6,114 bases of DNA from Arsenophonus sp052171895. GTDB taxonomy: Bacteria > Pseudomonadota > Gammaproteobacteria > Enterobacterales > Enterobacteriaceae. The notes under the pieces are model-generated. The model worked only from the letters and a program-made list of their open reading frames with translations. It did not search any database and was not told the DNA's origin. Below, piece by piece: positions 1 to 6,114 of the stretch. Every line of letters begins with the position of its first letter. The stretch's first letter is position 1. A program made the position numbers and the translations under genes. The DNA lies in the NCBI GenBank assembly GCA_052171895.1, contig JBQMRN010000029.1:1-6114 (forward strand), given 5' to 3'.

Positions 1-392
1 AAAAATAATTCATGGAGATGCCTCGTAGGTGCAGCCATGCTAGCAATACTTCGAGGTTTTTTGTACGCTTCAGATAAAGCGCTAGCAACGGGCTGTTAAA
101 GCATATTTCGTTGTTGCTGCGGATTTCCCCACTACCTTAGGCACTTTAATCTCAACATCGCTAATTACCAGTCTGTATAGTTCGTTGTGATAAATAATTG
201 TTACGAATAACGGAAATGAGGAACACGCTTGTCGACAAAGCGGCATTCAGCATATTGTCGCAGCATGGGTTCGAGCTTTAGCTTTAACGGTAGTGTGGCT
301 ATCAGCTTCCTGGTACCATTACAGATGACTTCATAGCAGGGATCATGAAGTAATATCTGGTTTTACAGATACCTGTAGAGTAGATTTTTCAT
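1..392 (-). pseudogene. IS256-family transposase, N-terminal remnant (copy C)
   Basis: This is the broken start of a mutator-type (IS256 family) DDE transposase, the enzyme that would move the element. Minus-strand translation, with frame corrections, gives pieces of the known enterobacterial N-terminus: a start like MKN-STLQVSVKPDI, then RKLIATxxxKxKLEPMLRQY, then RNNYLSQRTIQTG, SDVEIKVPKV, NEICFNSPLL, LYLKRTKNLEVLLAWLHLRG and GISMNYF near the window edge. These correspond to family blocks such as RNGYLPQRTIQTG and LKRTKSVEELLPWL. One A is missing from the lysine run at codons 2-3, and several later indels and stops break the frame. The catalytic DDE part would lie to the left of the window. 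It cannot make an active enzyme. The family assignment is from recognised wording and is quite secure. Confidence 0.85.
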
Positions 393-488
393 GGCATATC
401 ATCTCTCTGTTATTGAAATTATTCACGAAATCAATTAGTAGGATACGCTACCATCTTAGAAACTCCATACACCAGAAATGAGCATAAT
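1..488 (-). mobile_element. IS256-family insertion sequence, copy C (left part, decayed, cut by window edge)
   Basis: Read on the minus strand, this block matches copies A (2370 on) and B (5720 on) from their left ends inward. The outer end reads ATTATGCTCATTTCTGGTGT and continues TATGGAGTTTC, followed by about 80 bases of leader and a start codon at 392-390. All three copies carry the same end, the same GATGATATGCCATG-type start context and the same transposase N-terminus. Resemblance to the other copies fades just outside position 488, which is why I place the left end there. The right end lies beyond position 1 and is not visible. Orientation is opposite to copies A and B. I see no target duplication that could be tested, because only one end is present. 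Confidence 0.85.
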
Positions 489-565
489 TCCATGGTTAAT
501 GAGACAAGAAAAGAATATAGTATTCTACTGATTAGAAATAAGGTCTTCATCTCGATCGTATTAAA

Positions 566-1618
566 GATGAAATTAAAGGAGAGACCTATAAAAATTTTTT
601 AGGTCAAAAAACGGCACTGATATTAAAATTATCAAAATGCTAATTAAACAAGCGGATCCGTCTTAGCACCCGTGAATCCAAAGCCGTTTGCCGCTCACTG
701 ATTGATAAACTGAAACACTAAAGCGAACCACAAAGCGCTAATGAATTTATCATAGAAATGACAATGGCATTAGCTAACTTTGATCAAGAGCGTCAATTAA
801 AGAGTATTGAGGATTAGCTTGAGCACGTTATAGAGAAAATGGATGTTATTAAACAAAGCATATTATCACCAGAAGGTTATCATGGCTATAGTTATCTTTA
901 GGCAGCTTATGGATTTCAGTAACTTGAAAAATTGACAATTAGTAATGTCATGGAGTGTTTTGCCCATAAGAAAATTCTTCACAAAACACCTCAACCTTAA
1001 ATCGTATAAATATCAAGCATTCACAAACAGGATTTTGTTTCTTTTCTCAACTGCATGATGAATGAGTCTGAAAAACGAGGAATACAATAGTATTATTTAA
1101 TAATGGACTGTTTTGCTATTTTAGGATGGAAAACTAAATAATGATTGATTTTTATTGATATCACAACCGGTGTTTTTAACAAGAAACAAGGATGTTTTAG
1201 TTATGCTAACACTATCAATATGCTTGACTCTGCTAAATTTGATAACAATTTAAAATCTGGATGTACACTGGTAAGAGCCTTTTATAAAGGCTGGCAGCAT
1301 AATTATTTTTACCTACTGTAGACCAATTTATAAGTATTTGGGGCTGAATTCTCTATCTGCTTTTTTTATTATCAAGCAAACCAAAAATGAAAAGCTTGAA
1401 GTTCAAAATGATGAATGTGCTATTGATATTGCTGCGCTTTATACAAACGATACATCATCAATAACCATTTACCTTCTATTGCAGGCTTTGCTTTAGCTAA
1501 TTAGCTAAAAGCATTGCTATTGAGAAGCATGGCAAGAGAGAAAGGCTTGAAAATGACAATCAGGATGTATAACTATTTTATTACGGCTATACTCGGAGAA
1601 AGAGATGATTTTATCTGA
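566..1618 (+). pseudogene. Unrecognised protein gene remnant, full of in-frame stops
   Basis: From 566 to about 1388 one reading frame keeps protein-like wording for some 270 codons but is interrupted by 13 stop codons, 11 of them TAA or TAG. Readable blocks include DEIKGETYKNFLGQKTALIL, STRESKAVCRSLIDKLKH, MTMALANFDQERQLKSIED, LEHVIEKMDVIKQSILSPEG, LIFIDITTGVFNKKQGCFSY and NTINMLDSAKFDNN. At the A-run near 1383-1387 the frame shifts by one and continues as KNEKLEVQNDECAIDIAALY, then after another shift as HLPSIAGFALAN and MYNYFITAILGERDDFI. Many stops fall where Gln would read smoothly (CAA or CAG changed to TAA or TAG). The product looks soluble, with no membrane segment or signal peptide visible. 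I do not recognise the family. The 5' end is unclear; no start codon with a ribosome site is evident, and the beginning may have been lost near copy C. Remnants at 1651-1919 may belong to the same gene. Confidence 0.55.
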
Positions 1619-1635
1619 TTTTTAGTTGTGAAAAT

Positions 1636-1661
1636 ATAACGACTATTCATAACGACTATTT
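1636..1661 (+). repeat. 13-bp imperfect tandem duplication
   Basis: The unit ATAACGACTATTC at 1636-1648 is followed at once by ATAACGACTATTT at 1649-1661 (12 of 13 bases identical). Thirteen is not a multiple of three, so the duplication shifts the frame between the block ending GERDDFI and the block beginning NDYLKMLRNK. It looks like a replication-slippage event in sequence no longer under selection. Confidence 0.8.
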
Positions 1662-1919
1662 AAAAATGTTACGAAATAAAAATATCCTATTACCTTATAA
1701 TGATTTACGAAAATTTATTCAAAAATTAATAGCTATTCGGTATTTCTGAACCATTTAAAAAAAAGACTAACACAAGGAGCTAGCGCTCATTTAAAACTAG
1801 TGAAATGTTGCTCTGTTAATCAACAGATAACAGTAAATGATATTACCACAAGTAATTCACGGTTGATTATTTTTTGATTAGCAGTTGGATTTATTCAACA
1901 TTTACATTCATATAATTAA
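1651..1919 (+). pseudogene. Unrecognised coding remnant, probably the 3' part of the preceding broken gene
   Basis: Two protein-like blocks are readable. The first, from 1651, gives NDYLKMLRNKNILLPYNDLR followed by KFIQKLIAIRY and a stop. After a frame change near the A-run around 1760, a second block gives LTQGASAHLKLVKCCSVNQQ, ITVNDITTSNSRLIIF, one stop, then LAVGFIQHLHSYN and a TAA at 1917-1919. This TAA lies only a few bases before the ribosome site of the next remnant, the spacing expected for the end of one gene and the start of the next, so I take it as the old natural stop. I do not recognise the product. Whether this is the end of the 566-1618 gene or a separate gene cannot be decided from the window. 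Confidence 0.4.
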
Positions 1920-1925
1920 TAACAT

Positions 1926-1930
1926 GAGGA
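1926..1930 (+). promoter_or_regulatory. Ribosome binding site of the 1936 remnant
   Basis: GAGGA is followed five bases later by ATG at 1936-1938. It is the best Shine-Dalgarno sequence in the 489-2369 stretch and marks an old translation start directly behind the presumed stop at 1917-1919. Confidence 0.55.
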
Positions 1931-1935
1931 ATTTT

Positions 1936-2332
1936 ATGAATAACATCCATGAATACAGAACAACGTTACATCATATAAAAGCAGAGATGCAAGCTATTTA
2001 TCCATCATGAAATGATGAAAATAATTCACTAGTATAGATAATTAATTTCGAGGTCTTAAAGTGAAAGAAGAACATTCATATGACTTACTATATTTTGTGA
2101 AAAATGATTTTAAATTTAAATCTAATGATATTTCTAAAGTTAGAAAAAAATAAGGTAAATTCGATAGAGTGTCATTCTTCATATTTAATCAAAAAAAGAT
2201 AATAAAGAATTATTAAAATACTATAAAATATTTATACTACTTCGCTTCTGGGAAGAATTTATAAAAATATATTTAATTACTTTTGACTATATGAGTTTTG
2301 CATAGGTCAAGTTTTATTTGATTGCATCATAA
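1936..2332 (+). pseudogene. Small unrecognised gene remnant with preserved start
   Basis: Starting at ATG 1936 the frame reads MNNIHEYRTTLHHIKAEMQA then IYPS, followed by TGA at codon 25, NDENNSLV, TAG, and IINFEVLK before a further stop. Moving one frame gives VKEEHSYDLLYFVKNDFKFK and SNDISKVRKK; after later shifts at A-runs it gives NKELLKYYKIFILLRFWEEF and IKIYLITFDYMSFA, with a final TAA at 2330-2332. If all pieces belong together the product was about 130 residues, rich in Lys, Asn and Ile, with no obvious signal peptide. It begins 16 bases after the presumed stop of the upstream gene, so the two were probably co-transcribed. A large gene followed closely by a small one is how some secreted proteins and their chaperones are arranged, but nothing in the wording proves that here. 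Function unknown. Confidence 0.4.
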
Positions 2333-2463
2333 AAATATCAGAGCTAAAATAACTCTTACTTTAAAATTAGTTAAGCTGATTATTGGTGTATGGGTTTTCA
2401 GAGATGCTGTCATATCCTGCTGATTGATTTTATGAATGATTTATCAACATAGAATGATATGCC

Positions 2464-3739
2464 ATGAAGAAGTCTACCCTACAGGTATTTCCAAAACCAG
2501 ATATTACCTATGGAGGAGATCCCATTTGCATGAACTCATCTCTAATTGTGCCAGGAAGCTGATAGCCACCCGCCGTTGAGGTTGAGCTCGAAAGCATGTT
2601 GCGAGAACATGCTGTGCCCATCTGTCCTCCGTAACGCTTATTTGCCACAGCGAACAATACAGACTGCTATATTGACGATATTGAGATTAAACTGCCTAAG
2701 GTCAGTGTGTGGCAGAGCGGAAACGGAATATGCTTCAACAGCTCGTTCTTAATGCTTTATCTAAAGTGTAAAAAAAGCGGCGAAGAGTTGCTACCATGGG
2801 TGCCCATCTCCTAGGCAGATCCAGCGGAGATTTTATGAACCTTTTTTGGAGCACTTCTCGGCGAAAGCACATGGTTTTTCTTTGCTAGTACACCATACCA
2901 GAGTAAAACAGCAATGCCTTTAAGAGTATAGACAATGGGATGCCTATGTGATTTAAGAGATAGGCGCTACATTTATTTATTGGCAGATGGTATAAACAGT
3001 CATCTCAGGAAAGATCATCATCTTGCTTGCTGATTATTATCGGCGTCAGCCAGCATGGGGAAGTAAGGAGCTAGTTGCAGTCGAAGATGGTTATCGATAG
3101 TCAGAACCGAATTTTTGCCCGAACTTCTCAATGGCCTGCTGCAAGCGGCCGTAGCTTAACCTTATATCTAGGCTTGGCTACGGGAGACCATGCCATTGGT
3201 TTTTTGGAATATAATGGCAAGATATTCCTGGACACGGCAATACTAACGTTGTTGGGTATACAAAATAGCTAATGTTCTGCCTTTACTACCAAAAGGCATG
3301 CACCAAAAGGCATGCAATCGAAAGTTAAGGTTGAGGTGAGGGAGGTCTGGGTAGCAGAGAGCTGTGATGCCGCTAATAAAGGTATTGATTTTTATTGGCA
3401 ATGTTTTTAGCGAAATATCCTCTAGTGATGAAAAAGTTGGAGAAAGATCAAGAAGAACTGGTGGCATTCTACGACTTCCCATTAGAGAACTTGGCATTAA
3501 ATAAGAACAACGAATTCAAATTGAATAGGGGTTTTTTCTACAGTGAATCTACGAATCCGACTCACGAAGAAGTATGGTTAGAGAAAAAACTCTTTCAATG
3601 CTATTTTAAGCTGCTTCAATCTGCTCAGAAAAGCTGAGCACTAACTGGCTAAGGAGATTTGATCTGTTCCCCTGCTACTAAATAACCTCTAATTTAAGGA
3701 AGGAGAACAGATTTACAAAGCATCAGAGTGGAACCGTAG
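2464..3739 (+). pseudogene. IS256-family (mutator-type) transposase, full-length pseudogene
   Basis: The start MKKSTLQVFPKPDITY at 2464 and blocks all along the length identify a DDE transposase of the IS256 family: LESMLREH, RNAYLPQRTIQT, LKCKKSGEELLPWV, IYLLADGINSHLRKD, ELVAVEDGYR, KLATGDHAIGF, RCWVYKIANVL, LPKGMQSKVKVEVREVWVAE, AKYPLVMKKLEKDQEELVAF then YDFP, RTTNSN, FKLLQSAQKS, and LLLNNL-FKEGEQI near the end. The three catalytic acidic codons can still be located: GAT at 2986-2988 (ADGIN), GAC at 3186-3188 (ATGDH) and GAA at 3523-3525. The last is thrown out of frame by one extra base in what should be TTNPIE. Spacing of about 67 and 112 codons fits the family. The frame is broken by many stops and indels, including a 14-bp duplication at 3288-3315, so no active enzyme can be made. 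Confidence 0.92.
3288..3315 (+). repeat. 14-bp perfect tandem duplication inside the copy A transposase
   Basis: ACCAAAAGGCATGC occurs at 3288-3301 and again, identically and without a gap, at 3302-3315. Removing one unit restores the family reading LPKGMQSKVKVEVRE, so the duplication is secondary and frameshifting. It is a clean slippage scar, and its perfect identity suggests it is younger than many of the other lesions in this copy. Confidence 0.9.
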
Positions 3740-3778
3740 CCACTGGAACGACCCCGCCATCATACACTAGATTTGCTA

Positions 3779-3801
3779 ATATTCTTATTATATAAGAATA
3801 T
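3779..3801. repeat. AT-rich inverted repeat downstream of bamC (possible weak terminator)
   Basis: ATATTCTTA at 3779-3787 and TAAGAATAT at 3793-3801 form a perfect 9-bp inverted repeat around a 5-base loop, 35 bases after the bamC stop. It overlaps the eroded right end of copy A by a few bases. There is no T-run after the stem on the minus strand and the stem has only one G-C pair, so a working intrinsic terminator is doubtful. Confidence 0.35.
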
Positions 3802-3836
3802 GTTATAGGTAATCGTAATAAACTCAATTTTATTAG

Positions 3837-4886
3837 CTAATTACTACTTATTTTACTAAACAGCGCTTTTAATACTGCGACCATTTCATCATTTTGTTTT
3901 TGTGTTAAAATTATCCCTTTCCTCGCCATAAATTGCAGACTACTACAATTATTCATATCACCAACTTGCAATTTATAATCACCTTTTGCCATAGTTAGAT
4001 TATTGAGACCAATCGCTTGCCAATCACTATCACTAATACCATTATAAGTGAGGTTAATTAATCCCATCGAACGACTACGATCACTAATTTGTATACCAAT
4101 TCTTTCAAGCACCGATGGTAATTTATCCCAAACAATATTATAAGGCGCCCGCACAATGATCTTAGGTAATCCAGTGCTGTCACTAGCAGTTTGCACATCA
4201 ATAATGGAATAACGATCTTCGGAACCAGAACTGCTTCTATTATTACGTAGTTTATTTATTGAATCAATAAGTTCATTTAGCATTAAAATATTATAGCGTT
4301 GTATTTTTACAGGATCAGTGATGTTCTTTTCACCCTGCTTTATACCTTCATTAGTTACAGTAATAATTATTTGATTATTTTGTCGATCCAGCTGAGTTTT
4401 TTGCCGAGTTTGTATAGGAATATCTTCATCTCTTTGCGGCCAGGTAATCCAATCTGTAATCAAGGATTGGTCTGGATCATTTTTTTGTCTTACTTTAATC
4501 ATTTTTTGTTGAAAAATAGCATTAATTTGCGGCCAAATGGCTCTGTTTTCAGCTGTATTACTTAAAAATAAACGACTTACTGTTAGGCTATTTTCGGTAT
4601 GGGTGTCAGTGAGTAACGAAAGTATTTGAATAGGAGGGCGAATATCTAATGATTTACCTACAGCACCATTTTGATTAGCTGACGGGATATCATATTCACC
4701 GTTTTGTAACGGTAATGATATTCCTTGAGGAATCGTCAAAATTTTTAACGGAGGTGTATTTAAATATGATTCGTCACCACTGATTTGACGCTTATAACGT
4801 TGATTAGTTGTGCAAGCTACCAAAAATACAGTAAGTGATAGTCCTGCAAGCTTAATAACTTTTGATTTGTGCAATAATGTTGCCAT
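3837..4886 (-). CDS. bamC: Outer membrane protein assembly factor BamC (lipoprotein NlpB)
   Basis: BamC is an accessory lipoprotein of the Bam complex (BamA-E), which folds beta-barrel proteins into the outer membrane; it binds BamD. The product has 349 residues, close to the 344 of E. coli. Residues 1-24 form a lipoprotein signal with a basic start and a hydrophobic core; the lipobox LVAC puts the lipidated Cys at residue 25, followed by Thr, which agrees with outer-membrane sorting. The conserved N-terminal BamD-binding stretch RYKRQISGDESYL (about 30-42) and GAVGKSLDIRPP (about 75-86) follow. Two helix-grip domains come next, with family blocks TDWITWPQRDED, TGLPKIIVRAPYNIVW, ISDSDWQAIG and KGDYKLQVGDMN, ending LKALFSKISSN. 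No frame damage is visible. It starts 9 bases after the old dapA stop and was once co-transcribed with dapA. Downstream lies copy A. It is the only intact gene here, which implies selection to keep it. Confidence 0.96.
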   Translation of the reverse strand: MATLLHKSKVIKLAGLSLTVFLVACTTNQRYKRQISGDESYLNTPPLKILTIPQGISLPLQNGEYDIPSANQNGAVGKSLDIRPPIQILSLLTDTHTENSLTVSRLFLSNTAENRAIWPQINAIFQQKMIKVRQKNDPDQSLITDWITWPQRDEDIPIQTRQKTQLDRQNNQIIITVTNEGIKQGEKNITDPVKIQRYNILMLNELIDSINKLRNNRSSSGSEDRYSIIDVQTASDSTGLPKIIVRAPYNIVWDKLPSVLERIGIQISDRSRSMGLINLTYNGISDSDWQAIGLNNLTMAKGDYKLQVGDMNNCSSLQFMARKGIILTQKQNDEMVAVLKALFSKISSN

Positions 4887-4892
4887 TAAATT

Positions 4893-4897
4893 TCCCT
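4893..4897 (-). promoter_or_regulatory. Ribosome binding site of bamC
   Basis: On the minus strand AGGGA lies six bases before the bamC ATG (4886-4884) and fixes this start, which also gives a full lipoprotein signal peptide. The site overlaps the old dapA stop codon (TAG, 4898-4896), the compact spacing of a shared transcript. Confidence 0.75.
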
Positions 4898-5719
4898 AAA
4901 TTTTTTGTAAATCAGCGATCTTTAATATCTTTTTTACCGATATATCTGACTGCTTAGAGTTAATGGTATCATCAGTAAGCGTAATGTATCAGACTTAATA
5001 AAGTCCTAACTGATAGCAGGCCCATCTAACTGGAATGGAAGATTAGGTTCGATAAATAATTGATGATGCAATTCACTTAGTGGATAATTTAACTTATGCG
5101 TTTCGGCATACTTTTTTTTAATGCTAACTTGCATATTTCAGGTATTAACTTGCTGGCAATATTGCTTGTTATTGAAATTTTACCCCTTTCCACCACCTAG
5201 TTGTATAAATTCTAACGCAGTTAGATCATCACCCCCTCTAAGCAAAAATTTTTTATCATTAATTAATTTGCGAATGCAATTCACACAACTTAAATCACTA
5301 CTGTCTTCTTTAAGACCAACAATATTACCTAACTTTGCTAATCTAGTAACTTGTCCAAGGCAATAAATCATATCCTGGTGCGCGAAGGAACATTGTATAA
5401 GATTTACGATAAATTGGTCTGTTTAGCAATGCCTTTAAAATACTGATAAAGTCCTTCTTGTGAAGGTTTATTATAGTAATGTGTTACAGCCAGATAAGCA
5501 ACAACACCTGTTTTTCTAAAGATTTAGTTACTGCAATAGCTTGTTTTGTGGCATTAGATCTACTGCTTCCAATAATTGGAATTCTGCCATCCGGATAATC
5601 TAATGTAGACAATACCACATACAAGTGCTCGTTATGATCAAGTGTTGCTGATTTTCCAGTTGTGCCATTATTGATATGATAATCAATTAGCTTTTTAGAC
5701 TAGGTTTATCTTTTTAAGA
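4896..5719 (-). pseudogene. dapA: 4-hydroxy-tetrahydrodipicolinate synthase, disrupted
   Basis: DapA joins pyruvate and aspartate semialdehyde in the first step towards diaminopimelate and lysine. The minus strand preserves, in order but in different frames: PSLKKLIDYH (about residue 22 on), GTTGKSATLDHNEH (family GTTGES; Glu changed to Lys), DGRIPIIGSS, HYYNKPSQEGLYQYFKGIAK, GYDLLP, VTRLAKLGNIVGLKEDSSDL with the Schiff-base Lys codon at 5311-5309, GGDDLTALEFIQLGGG, LHHQLFIEPN and a last TAG at 4898-4896. Lesions include loss of about the first 15-20 codons to IS copy B, an apparent 8-codon deletion between DYH and GTTG, a missing A in the KK codons, several further frameshifts and stops, and a degraded YNVPSRTG motif. 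The longest open piece is about 63 codons (5371-5180). Length and order otherwise fit the 292-residue family. It is non-functional. Confidence 0.93.
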
Positions 5720-6114
5720 GTTATGTTCATTTCTGATGTATGGAGTTTCGGAGATGCCGGCTATTATCCATGATGATTAATTTTATAAATTATTTCAATC
5801 TCATTGAGATGATAATGCCATGAAAAAATCTAGCAGACAGGTATCCGCGAAATCAGATATTACATGTGATTTCTTGCATGAACTCATATCTAATGGTATT
5901 AGGCAGCTGATCTACCGTCGTTGAGGCTGAGCTCGAAAACATGTTGCGACAACATCCTGTCCATGTACCCCATTTTATCGACGAGCTTCGTGCATACAGT
6001 CGTCTATAACGGTTATTTGCCACAGCGAACTATACAAAAGGGTATTAACGATATTAAAATTAAAGTGCTTAAGGCCATGGATCGCAGCAGCAAGGGAATA
6101 TGCTTAAATAGTTC
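5720..6114 (+). mobile_element. IS256-family insertion sequence, copy B (left part, decayed, cut by window edge)
   Basis: The left end GTTATGTTCATTTCTGATGT followed by ATGGAGTTTCGGAGATGCC is the closest match to the copy C end and also aligns with copy A. The leader and start codon context (GATAATGCCATG) follow at the same distance. The element interrupts dapA near codon 15-20 and points away from it. The right end, and with it any remaining first codons of dapA, would lie beyond the window. Confidence 0.85.
5820..6114 (+). pseudogene. IS256-family transposase, N-terminal remnant (copy B)
   Basis: The frame opens MKKSSRQVSAKSDITCDFLH and continues ELISNGIRQLI, the best preserved N-terminus of the three copies. 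A small indel at about 5910 moves the frame, after which VEAELENMLRQHPV, HVPHFIDELRAYSRL, YLPQRTIQKG-like, INDIKIKVLKAMD and GICLNSS can be read with further frame changes. Those blocks align with the same region of copies A and C and with the family pattern RNGYLPQRTIQTGIGDIEIK. All three DDE residues would be outside the window. The gene is broken many times within the first hundred codons and cannot be functional. Confidence 0.87.

Larger units (their letters stand above)
2370..3782 (+). mobile_element. IS256-family insertion sequence, copy A (full length, dead)
   Basis: About 1.4 kb, the usual size for this family. The left end (GTTAAGCTGATTATTGGTGT, then ATGGG) lines up without gaps with the left ends of copies B and C. 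The right end, read on the minus strand, is GAATATTAGCAAATCTAGTG followed by TATG. It matches the copy C left end at 16 of 24 positions, including the uninterrupted GTGTATG, so these are the eroded terminal inverted repeats. The exact outer limits are uncertain by several bases. I find no convincing 8-9 bp target duplication at the flanks (TAAAATTAG on the left, roughly TATTCTTAT on the right). The element sits immediately downstream of bamC, in a place where enterobacteria such as E. coli carry purC, which is absent here. Confidence 0.85.

Noticed and set aside
1130..1460. Weak resemblance of the unknown remnant to YopJ-type acetyltransferase effectors (a D-E-C motif in QNDECAID and a preceding SAKFDNN).
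   Set aside because: The spacing between the blocks is longer than in YopJ or AvrA, and the expected sequence before and after is not recognisable, so the match is too thin to name the gene.
566..1920. Stops at Gln-like positions could mean a recoded genetic code with TAA and TAG read as Gln.
   Set aside because: bamC in the same window is open throughout and ends with TAG exactly where the family ends, and dapA and the IS copies show ordinary decay, so the standard code applies.
489..2369. Search for tRNA, rRNA, CRISPR repeats, riboswitch or toxin-antitoxin structure in the large gene-free part.
   Set aside because: No spaced repeats, cloverleaf, conserved RNA motif or intact small gene pair could be seen; only decayed coding sequence is visible.
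2546..2752. Open frame of 68 codons on the plus strand.
   Set aside because: It is a patchwork of frames within the copy A transposase; the block RNAYLPQRTIQT belongs to that pseudogene.
3243..3497. Open frame of 84 codons on the minus strand.
   Set aside because: It lies opposite transposase wording that is recognisable on the plus strand and shows no family features of its own.
3075..3637. Two plus-strand open frames (65 and 80 codons) as independent small genes.
   Set aside because: Both are surviving open pieces of the copy A transposase (ATGDHAIGF; AKYPLVMKKLEKDQEELVAF) and have no separate start signals.
2361..3790. Target-site duplication around copy A.
   Set aside because: The flanks just outside the presumed ends do not match over 8-9 bp; decay or later rearrangement may have erased it.
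4299..4565. Open frame of 88 codons on the plus strand, with hydrophobic wording.
   Set aside because: It is antisense to the clearly coding bamC and lacks a ribosome site.
5121..5366. Open frame of 81 codons on the plus strand.
   Set aside because: It is antisense to recognisable dapA sequence.

Overview
The window looks like a decaying stretch of the chromosome of a host-restricted gammaproteobacterium of the order Enterobacterales. It is AT-rich and packed with dead mobile elements and broken genes, with a single intact gene. The intact gene is bamC (nlpB), and the ruined dapA lies directly upstream of it in the usual enterobacterial dapA-bamC order. The wording of BamC (lipobox LVAC followed by RYKRQISGDESYL) reads to me as Morganellaceae-like, for example an Arsenophonus-type insect symbiont, but that genus-level guess is an inference from memory and is not proven.

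Layout. 1-488: the left part of a decayed IS256-family element on the minus strand (copy C), running off the window. 489-2369: 1.9 kb with no intact gene. It holds a long nonsense-riddled reading frame (566-1618), remnants to 1919 that may be its 3' part, and a second small remnant with a clear ribosome binding site (1926-2332); I do not recognise either product. 2370-3782: a full-length but dead IS256-family element on the plus strand (copy A). 3837-4886: intact bamC, minus strand. 4896-5719: dapA pseudogene, minus strand. 5720-6114: the left part of a third IS256-family element (copy B), plus strand, which sits inside the 5' end of dapA and runs off the window.

How it fits together. One insertion sequence multiplied here and one copy broke dapA, the first enzyme of the diaminopimelate/lysine branch. 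All copies then decayed by substitutions, single-base indels and small slippage duplications. BamC, a lipoprotein of the outer-membrane beta-barrel assembly complex, has stayed open from start to stop although its operon partner is dead and IS copies flank it on both sides. I saw no RNA gene, CRISPR array, origin or new defence-type system. The most interesting points are the isolated retention of bamC, the lesion history of dapA, and a roughly 270-codon frame that accumulated stops without frameshifts.
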